A DNA stretch of 7,561 nucleotides, taken from Deltaproteobacteria bacterium (GTDB lineage Bacteria; Bdellovibrionota; UBA1018). Where the stretch lies: the NCBI GenBank assembly GCA_016194835.1, contig JACQAU010000226.1, positions 1-7,561 of the forward strand, written 5' to 3'. Under the pieces are notes generated by a model. That model was not told the origin of the DNA. It saw nothing but the letters and a program-made list of their open reading frames with translations, and made no database searches. A program made the translations under genes and the position numbers. This document shows, piece after piece, positions 1-4,667 of this stretch (its first letter is position 1; the number at the start of each line of letters is the position of its first letter).

Positions 1-112
1 ACTCCTTCTGCACGTAATTTTTTTCTAATTTTTTCATCCCAGGGAAAGTTTTTGAAACTTGATGAAACGCTAAAATAGGTTCCAAAGTAGAGGCATGAAT
101 GGCTTTAGACAA
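1..112 (-). CDS. Start of a probable sugar ABC-transporter ATPase (5' part only)
   Basis: Only the first 37 codons are inside the window; the gene continues past position 1. The start is a TTG preceded by AGGAG with a 7-base gap, 21 bases after the stop of the xylF-like gene, so the two are very likely one operon. Residues 13-25 read ILAFHQVSKTFPG, which matches the opening beta-strand and 'SKTFPG' turn found at the start of sugar-importer ATPases of the XylG/RbsA/MglA type. A gene of that type is what normally accompanies xylF. The following residues (MKKLEKNYVQKE) do not continue the usual pattern, and the DNA there has runs of six and seven A. The Walker A motif would lie outside the window. 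The call rests on one short motif plus context. The gene could also be frameshifted or a diverged relative. Confidence 0.42.
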   Translation of the reverse strand, partial: MSKAIHASTLEPILAFHQVSKTFPGMKKLEKNYVQKE

Positions 113-119
113 AATAAAA

Positions 120-124
120 CTCCT
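120..124 (-). promoter_or_regulatory. Ribosome binding site of the ABC-ATPase-like gene
   Basis: AGGAG on the minus strand, 7 bases before a TTG codon at 112-110. This site decides the start: the next in-frame ATG is 25 codons in, already past the conserved SKTFPG motif. Confidence 0.6.
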
Positions 125-133
125 GCATATAAA

Positions 134-1150
134 TTATTTAAGCTGAGCCGTCTTGCCATAGACAGCCTCGCGTGTATGAAATCCAGTTTTAATTATTCTG
201 GACTCAATCTGTTCCTTATCTACAGCAAAAACAGGTGTGTTTATGGTTTTAATTTTGCTATGTCCATTAAATACTTCAGAATCAAAATGGAACTGCTTTT
301 TTTGTGCAATTGCCATTGCAGTCTCCGCTGCTTTTTGTGCCATATCGTGAATAGAAATGAAAACTTCGAACTGCTGCTTACCCACTACAATATCGCGAAT
401 AGCAGCTAAATCAGCATCTGCTCCAGCAATAAAAACTTTATTAGTTAATTTTTGCTCTTCTAATGCTTGAACAGCTCCATGTGCCATGCCTGAGTTATTT
501 GCCAGCACTGCTTGAATATTATTTTTATGTTGAGTAAGAGCGTTTTCTGTAGTTTGCATAGCTAAATTTGGAGACCAACCTTGGTGATATTGTTTAACTA
601 CTATTTTAATTTCAGGGTAGTTTTTTAATACTTTAAGAACTCCGGCAGTTCTAGCTTCAGCAACAGAGTGCCCGGCTTGCCCCATCAAAATTACATAGTT
701 TCCCTTGCCCTTTGTAAATCTGGCGGCAGCTTCTGCCTGCAATTCACCGACTCTATTACTATCTTCTGTCACATAAGCGTCAATAGGAACGTTTTTTATC
801 AGTCTGTCATAATCAACAACCGCTACACCGTCCTCTTTTGCTTGATTCACAAAAGCTGAAGCAGTATCTCCGTTTACTGGCTGTATAACAAGTACTTGCA
901 CACCCTGAGAAAGCAAGTTATCTACTTCTGCTGCTTGTGTCTGTTCGCTATTATTACAAGAAGCAAAGACAACTTCTCCACCCAATTTTTTTACTGTTTC
1001 CTCAAAAACACGTTTATCTCTTTGGTACCGCTCTTCTTGCATGGTACTTAAAATAAACCCAATTTTTGGACCACGCGCCGCGTTTAACGGATTTTGAACT
1101 ATCAAAAGAAAACCTACTACTACTGATAAAACAATCGAAAAAGCCTTCAT
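134..1150 (-). CDS. xylF: XylF-like periplasmic sugar-binding protein of an ABC importer
   Basis: 338 aa. It is the extracytoplasmic receptor that captures a sugar (D-xylose in characterised XylF) and delivers it to an ABC permease. Residues 1-24 form a signal peptide with a long hydrophobic core, ending LNA before ARGPK. The rest is a type-1 periplasmic-binding fold: residues 28-35 (PKIGFILS) are the first beta-strand, and E40-R41-Y-Q-R-D45 matches the ERWQKD sugar-contact segment of E. coli XylF. YDR at 114-116, GELQA at 135-139, QGW at 190-192, the GADADLAAI segment at 243-251 and the C-terminal IIKTGFH at 319-325 also match the family. The length is normal. One oddity is VFISI at 263-267, where E. 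coli XylF, as I recall it, reads VYKPI with a ligand-contacting lysine. The sugar may therefore not be xylose. The ATG has a strong AGGGGG site 7 bases upstream. The ATPase-like gene follows directly, and no permease is visible in the window. Confidence 0.9.
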   Translation of the reverse strand: MKAFSIVLSVVVGFLLIVQNPLNAARGPKIGFILSTMQEERYQRDKRVFEETVKKLGGEVVFASCNNSEQTQAAEVDNLLSQGVQVLVIQPVNGDTASAFVNQAKEDGVAVVDYDRLIKNVPIDAYVTEDSNRVGELQAEAAARFTKGKGNYVILMGQAGHSVAEARTAGVLKVLKNYPEIKIVVKQYHQGWSPNLAMQTTENALTQHKNNIQAVLANNSGMAHGAVQALEEQKLTNKVFIAGADADLAAIRDIVVGKQQFEVFISIHDMAQKAAETAMAIAQKKQFHFDSEVFNGHSKIKTINTPVFAVDKEQIESRIIKTGFHTREAVYGKTAQLK

Positions 1151-1159
1151 ATTTATTGT

Positions 1160-1165
1160 CCCCCT
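1160..1165 (-). promoter_or_regulatory. Ribosome binding site of xylF
   Basis: AGGGGG on the minus strand with a good gap before the ATG at 1150. Its strength contrasts with the missing sites in front of the M3 peptidase, greA and nucleotide-binding protein genes. Confidence 0.65.
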
Positions 1166-1207
1166 TTTTATGACTTAGTTTTAAATGCAAATTCTCGGCT
1201 TAGGGCC

Positions 1208-1236
1208 TTTTTATTGTTATTCGGGCCACCTGTCAA
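1208..1236 (-). promoter_or_regulatory. Probable sigma-70-type promoter of the xylF operon
   Basis: On the minus strand a perfect -35 box TTGACA (1236-1231) is followed, after 17 bases, by TAAAAA (1213-1208), which matches 4 of 6 bases of the -10 consensus. Transcription would start near 1201, giving a leader of about 50 bases that contains the AGGGGG ribosome site. The -10 is imperfect, which is common for activated or repressed sugar promoters. A 15-bp inverted repeat overlaps the -35 box. Confidence 0.5.
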
Positions 1237-1247
1237 TTAACAATTGA
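1233..1247. repeat. 15-bp inverted repeat over the xylF -35 box, candidate operator
   Basis: TCAATT-AAC-AATTGA is a perfect 6-bp inverted repeat with a 3-base centre. It overlaps four bases of the xylF -35 hexamer, where a bound regulator would compete with RNA polymerase. It also lies about 35 bases before the divergent nucleotide-binding protein gene, so it could affect both. The arms are AT-rich and short, so chance is possible. No sugar-operon regulator gene (XylR or LacI/ROK type) is in the window. Confidence 0.35.
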
Positions 1248-1281
1248 GAAATCTTAAACATTCTGGCACGATTATAAATGT

Positions 1282-1776
1282 ATGGCAGCAGCTCCTCCTC
1301 CAATAAAAACTTATAAGGTCGGAGAAACTCTATTTAGAGAAAATGACCCCTCTAGAAGTTTATTCATTATAAAAAAAGGAACCGTTTCAATCCGCAAAGT
1401 CAAAGGCTCTGCATTTGTAGAGATTGCCAGAGCATGTCAAAATGAAATTTTGGGTGAACTTTCTTTTTTTGATCGTCTACCAAGAAGCGCCACCGCGGCT
1501 GCGATCACTAATGTCGAAGCTATCGAAATCACATTCGAAGCATTAGAAAAAATTTATGACACTGTGCCAGACTATATGAAAGCTATTATTGCTTCGCTGT
1601 CTGACAGATTGCGTAAAGCTAATGACACAATAAAACGTTTACAAAAAAACATCGTGCCAGGTGCTGTAGATCAAAAACAAGAAGGCGAAACAACCAACAA
1701 CGCACCAGAGCAACAAGCAAGCGAAAAAAACACTCCCCAAAATACAGACACCAAGAAAACAGATACCAAGAAATAA
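1282..1776 (+). CDS. Stand-alone cyclic-nucleotide-binding domain protein, no DNA-binding domain
   Basis: 164 aa, cytosolic (no signal peptide or membrane segment). Residues 8-115 form one Crp/Fnr-type cyclic-nucleotide-binding domain: GETLFRENDPSRSLFIIKKG at 14-33 is the first half of the beta-roll, and GELSFFD at 58-64 followed by PRSATA at 67-72 is the phosphate-binding cassette. The Glu (59) and Arg (68) that contact the nucleotide in CRP are kept, so ligand binding is plausible. A helix at 95-123 (PDYMKAIIASLSDRLRKAND region) occupies the place of CRP's dimer helix. Instead of a helix-turn-helix, the chain ends in a 40-residue polar tail rich in Gln, Asn, Thr and Lys. It may therefore act as a cNMP sensor through protein contacts rather than as a transcription factor. 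There is no Shine-Dalgarno sequence before the ATG; AT-rich -10-like words (GATTAT at 1270-1275, TATAAA at 1273-1278) sit immediately upstream. I recall similar small proteins from Bdellovibrionota. Confidence 0.88.
   Translation: MAAAPPPIKTYKVGETLFRENDPSRSLFIIKKGTVSIRKVKGSAFVEIARACQNEILGELSFFDRLPRSATAAAITNVEAIEITFEALEKIYDTVPDYMKAIIASLSDRLRKANDTIKRLQKNIVPGAVDQKQEGETTNNAPEQQASEKNTPQNTDTKKTDTKK
1744..1773 (+). repeat. Two tandem copies of a 15-bp unit at the end of the nucleotide-binding protein gene
   Basis: ACAGACACCAAGAAA followed directly by ACAGATACCAAGAAA, with one mismatch. The unit encodes TDTKK twice and forms the last ten residues before the stop. The near identity suggests a recent in-frame duplication in an unconstrained tail. 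Confidence 0.75.
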
Positions 1777-1777
1777 C

Positions 1778-1848
1778 TGGAGCTACCGAGAATTGAACTC
1801 GAAACTCAGCAGTGCGATTGCTGCATGATACCCTTTCACCATAGCCCC
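1778..1848 (-). tRNA. tRNA-Ala (anticodon CGC)
   Basis: On the minus strand the 71 bases fold as a full cloverleaf. The acceptor GGGGCTA pairs with TAGCTCC (7 bp), including the G3-U70 wobble pair that identifies alanine tRNAs, and the discriminator base is A. The D stem is GTGA/TCAT with loop AAGGGTA. The anticodon stem CAGCA/TGCTG is perfect with loop ATCGCAC, so U33 precedes anticodon CGC (reads GCG). The variable loop is the 4 bases AGTT. The T stem TCGAG/CTCGG carries loop TTCAATT, fitting TTCRANY. CCA is not encoded and must be added. The D stem differs from the GCTC usual in bacterial tRNA-Ala. The 3' end is one base from the stop codon of the convergent upstream gene. I see no convincing promoter in the 51 bases before it; read-through from the peptidase gene is possible. 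Confidence 0.88.
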
Positions 1849-1899
1849 ATAAGTAGCACATCCTATCAGGCATACAGCTCCCGAGTCGACAATTAAAAA

Positions 1900-4074
1900 T
1901 TACCTTTTATATTCTCTAACTAAAGCGTGTGGATCTGGAGCAGCTCTACGAAACTGTTTATAAGCCCTAGCTAGATCCACCAGTGCCCCATGAGCCAAAA
2001 CCATTTCGCGAAAATCCAATCCCACTGTTGCGTTAAATAAATCATTTGGCAGGAATTTTTCAAAAGCATCGTAGTCTAAATTCTCTCCCCATTGATACGC
2101 GTGGTACTGAGATTCATATCCATGCATCCATAAATATGGGTTTACATCTGATCTGCCTGCAATGCCCATCAAGTACGGGAACTGTGCCCAATCTTTTAAA
2201 CTGTCCTGATCAAACTGTTGAGAGTCTGTAATAGGCACTTCTATTGTGTGGTAAGCCAGATCCATTTCAGTCATTAGACAACGTCTGGCCAAAGACTTAA
2301 GAGCAGGGTGTCGAAATTTAATTTTACCTATGTTACCAAGCCAACCCTCTGGAATTTGCTCTCCTGTCTGATAATGCCGAGCTAACCTGGCAAATCCTCT
2401 GGAATCATACATCCAGTTCTCTAAGAGCTGTGAAGGAAGCTCTACAAAATCACGAGGCACACTGAAACTATCATAAAGTGGAAACTCCTTTGCATAGCTC
2501 ACTGAATGCATGGCATGACCAGTTTCGTGAAGCAGGCTGCGCAAATTATTGAGCGTTAAAAAACTGACCTGATCACCTGATCTAATAGAAAGACTAACTA
2601 TAACATGAGAAGCTTGAATATATTGTTTTCCCTCTGGTGAAATGTAGTGTCCCGGAGGTTTGATTTCTTCACTAAATGCTCCATTGGTTTTGCCATCTCT
2701 AGCCAGAAGATCAAAATAAATATATCCCATAAGACGATTAGACCATTTATCTAGTACAGAAAATACTTTAACATCTCTATGCCAGGTGGGCATTGCAGCC
2801 GTTTTCTCTTCGAACGAAACGTCGTAAATACTCGAAACCAGATCTAGTACTCTCTTTAGAGTTCCGTTGACCTCAAGGTAAGGAGCAACTTGCTCTAAAT
2901 TGAATCCAAGATCACGAGCTTCTTTTTTCTGTGCATAGAACTGGACATCCCAAGGCTCTAACGCGCCTCCAGTCATTTCTTTTTTAAGTTCCCCAAGAAC
3001 TCTCAGTTCTTCTCTTGCCATTTTAATAAACTCAGGTTTAACTTGCGACACAAAATCTCTTACATTATTCACATTTTTTGCCATAAGAGTGGGCATGATT
3101 GTTTCAGTAAAATTGTTAAAACCCAAAAGTCTGGATCTCCTTAAACGAAGATTAGCCATCTGTGTAACAATCGCGGGATTATTAGTAACACTTGCTCGAT
3201 GTATAAAAGCCTCATATACTGTTTTTCGAACTTGTGGATCGCTTGCAAATTGTAAAACAACGTGCATTTGCTCTATACCTTCTGGCTTTAATTCAAAATC
3301 AAAACCGTCAAACCCTCTTAGACCAGCGCGTTTTTTGGCGGCTTCTAGTTGTGCCTGGGGCATTTCGGGCTCAAACTTAGTGTCTTTTGGTAAAAAAATA
3401 ATACTATTTTGAGTGTTATCATAATTTACTCTAAACTCCTGAGAAAGATTGGCAAGTTGTTCGTCGATGGTAAGTAGTTCTTTTTGCGAGTCTTCATTTA
3501 ATAAAACTTTTCCGAATTCTGATTGTTCTATCCATGCATTGACAATGAATTTTTGATCTTCTGTCAAATATTCATTTTTTGCTATTTGCTTTAATCTCTC
3601 AAAAAGTTGTTCATTTCGAAATCGCATTGCATGCACTTTGGCGTCAGTAGTTTTTTTCTTTTTATTTAGCTCTTGGATTTTTGCATTATTTGTTTGAAAT
3701 TTTCCAATTAAATGCAATAAACCGCTCACTCTGTGGTAATACGCAATGGCGTTCATTACGAGAAGAGCCGTGTTTTCAAAAGTCGGTGGTGCTGGGTTTG
3801 TGACTACGGTTTGCACGGCGTGCTCAACATAAGCAAAAGCAAATGCAAGTGCATTTACAAAATGCTCGGGTTTAAGCATATCAAACGGAAAACTATGGGA
3901 TTGCTCTTCGGGAAAATTTCTAAAAAAATCCTTGTAAAAAGCATTGTCTTTATCTAGCAATAATTCACAAACGGCTGAAGTGTGAACTGATGGGTGAATT
4001 TTTGAGGCGTCAATAGCAAAACCATATGTGTTTAGAAACAACAAACTTAATACAATAGTAGCCAAAAAACGCAT
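1900..4074 (-). CDS. Secreted M3-family zinc oligopeptidase (thimet oligopeptidase / Dcp-like)
   Basis: 724 aa from the ATG at 4074; a TTG one codon earlier (4077) is the other possible start. Residues 1-20 are a signal peptide (MRF then a hydrophobic core, ending GFA), so the enzyme should act in the periplasm or outside, unlike cytosolic PrlC and OpdA. M3 enzymes cut short peptides, not folded proteins. The catalytic site is intact: HETGH at 516-520 (zinc ligands H516 and H520, catalytic E517), and the third ligand E545 in FVELPSQLLENW, 28 residues after the catalytic Glu as in thimet oligopeptidase. The substrate-binding tyrosines are present in HGYESQYHAY (Y653, Y657, Y660), although the family's upstream His is displaced to H651. 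Earlier segments also fit M3: the LRLRRSRLLG helix, LEPWDVQFYAQ, and the YFDLLARDGKTNGAF strand. Length is slightly above PrlC and Dcp (about 680). No Shine-Dalgarno sequence is seen; a promoter ends next to the start codon. Confidence 0.92.
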   Translation of the reverse strand: MRFLATIVLSLLFLNTYGFAIDASKIHPSVHTSAVCELLLDKDNAFYKDFFRNFPEEQSHSFPFDMLKPEHFVNALAFAFAYVEHAVQTVVTNPAPPTFENTALLVMNAIAYYHRVSGLLHLIGKFQTNNAKIQELNKKKKTTDAKVHAMRFRNEQLFERLKQIAKNEYLTEDQKFIVNAWIEQSEFGKVLLNEDSQKELLTIDEQLANLSQEFRVNYDNTQNSIIFLPKDTKFEPEMPQAQLEAAKKRAGLRGFDGFDFELKPEGIEQMHVVLQFASDPQVRKTVYEAFIHRASVTNNPAIVTQMANLRLRRSRLLGFNNFTETIMPTLMAKNVNNVRDFVSQVKPEFIKMAREELRVLGELKKEMTGGALEPWDVQFYAQKKEARDLGFNLEQVAPYLEVNGTLKRVLDLVSSIYDVSFEEKTAAMPTWHRDVKVFSVLDKWSNRLMGYIYFDLLARDGKTNGAFSEEIKPPGHYISPEGKQYIQASHVIVSLSIRSGDQVSFLTLNNLRSLLHETGHAMHSVSYAKEFPLYDSFSVPRDFVELPSQLLENWMYDSRGFARLARHYQTGEQIPEGWLGNIGKIKFRHPALKSLARRCLMTEMDLAYHTIEVPITDSQQFDQDSLKDWAQFPYLMGIAGRSDVNPYLWMHGYESQYHAYQWGENLDYDAFEKFLPNDLFNATVGLDFREMVLAHGALVDLARAYKQFRRAAPDPHALVREYKR

Positions 4075-4080
4075 CAAAAT

Positions 4081-4110
4081 CTTATATTACAAGTAGATCA
4101 AAATTGTCAA
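4081..4110 (-). promoter_or_regulatory. Strong sigma-70-type promoter of the M3 peptidase gene
   Basis: On the minus strand TTGACA (4110-4105, perfect -35) is followed after 18 bases by TATAAG (4086-4081, 5 of 6 bases of -10). Counting the usual 6-7 bases from the -10 box puts the transcription start at about 4074, on the A of the ATG. The mRNA would have no leader, which agrees with the absence of a ribosome binding site. Confidence 0.6.
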
Positions 4111-4176
4111 CCCACAAAACGCTTAAACTATAGAAAGTTATCATAATAATTGTGTATTTATTAAACCTGTGTTATC

Positions 4177-4182
4177 TATTAT
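4177..4182 (+). promoter_or_regulatory. Candidate -10 box of the greA-recG operon
   Basis: TATTAT matches 5 of 6 bases of the -10 consensus and ends 5 bases before the greA ATG. I find no good -35 at 16-18 bases upstream (the best nearby word, TTGTGT at 4150-4155, is 21 bases away). If used, it would give a leaderless or almost leaderless greA mRNA. In AT-rich sequence such a box can arise by chance. Confidence 0.3.
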
Positions 4183-4187
4183 CGATT

Positions 4188-4667
4188 ATGGGCGAAGATC
4201 AAATCCCAATGACGGTAGAGGGGAAAAAGAAAATAGAAGAAGAATTAAAGCGGCTTTTGACCACAGAACGCCCCGCAGTAGTGAAAGCTATAGAAATAGC
4301 CAGAGGTCACGGAGATCTTTCAGAAAACGCTGATTATTCTGCCGCAAAAGAGAGACAGGCCTTTATCGAAGGCCGCATCCAGGAAATAAATGCTAAACTT
4401 GCACGTAGTCGAGTCATTGACTCGTCTAAAATAAAATCAGATAACATTGTTTTTGGCGCTACTGTAATCTTAGAAGACCACAACAGCGGAAAAGAAATCA
4501 CTTATAAAATCGTGGGCGTAGACGAAGCTAACGTTAAAGAAGGAAAAATTAGTATTACATCGCCAATAGCACGCGCCCTTATTGGTAAAAAAGAAGGAGA
4601 CGATGTTACCGTCCATGCCCCAAGAGGCCAGATCCAGTACACCATCAACACAGTGGAGTACTTATAA
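4188..4667 (+). CDS. greA: Transcription elongation factor GreA
   Basis: 159 aa, the usual GreA length (158 in E. coli). GreA enters the secondary channel of backtracked RNA polymerase and stimulates cleavage of the extruded RNA 3' end, so stalled complexes resume. The N-terminal coiled coil covers about residues 8-77. Its tip reads HGDLSENADYSAAKERQ (41-57), with the two acidic residues that hold the catalytic Mg (D43, E46; D41 and E44 in E. coli). The C-terminal FKBP-like domain begins near 88 (VFGATVILED) and includes SPIARALIGKKEGDDV (125-140). The ATG at 4188 was chosen because the chain then begins MGEDQIPMTVEGKKK, matching the family's short N-terminus. An upstream in-frame GTG at 4152 would add 12 hydrophobic residues not found in GreA. 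No Shine-Dalgarno sequence precedes the ATG. The end of the gene overlaps recG. Confidence 0.95.
   Translation: MGEDQIPMTVEGKKKIEEELKRLLTTERPAVVKAIEIARGHGDLSENADYSAAKERQAFIEGRIQEINAKLARSRVIDSSKIKSDNIVFGATVILEDHNSGKEITYKIVGVDEANVKEGKISITSPIARALIGKKEGDDVTVHAPRGQIQYTINTVEYL
4596..4599 (+). promoter_or_regulatory. Probable ribosome binding site of recG inside greA
   Basis: GGAG within AAGAAGGAG lies only 3 bases before the ATG at 4603 and 15 bases before the ATG at 4615. Neither spacing is ideal (5-9 is usual). It is the only purine-rich site near any usable start in this frame. Translation probably depends partly on ribosomes already on greA. Confidence 0.4.

Noticed and set aside
95..409. 104-codon plus-strand frame opposite the 3' end of xylF.
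   Set aside because: It is antisense to well-conserved XylF coding sequence and the protein looks random.
1203..1227. Two GGGCC copies 20 bases apart that could form a GGCC stem or a pair of regulator half-sites.
   Set aside because: The stem is only 4 bp with a 16-base loop and lies inside the xylF promoter region. There is not enough to call a terminator or operator.
1264..1282. TGGCACG just before the nucleotide-binding protein gene, identical to the -24 part of a sigma-54 promoter.
   Set aside because: The GC of the -12 element should follow 10 bases after GG; the sequence there is AA, so the pair is incomplete.
1619..1873. 84-codon minus-strand open frame.
   Set aside because: It lies over the tRNA gene and the low-complexity tail of the opposite gene, has no ribosome site, and its protein has no recognisable features.
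1849..1899. Possible tRNA promoter (TTGTCG, 18 bases, TGATAG on the minus strand) between the peptidase stop and the tRNA.
   Set aside because: Both boxes match poorly, so I do not list it as a feature.
4152..4187. Upstream GTG extension of greA.
   Set aside because: It would add 12 hydrophobic residues not found in GreA. The ATG at 4188 gives the standard N-terminus and length.
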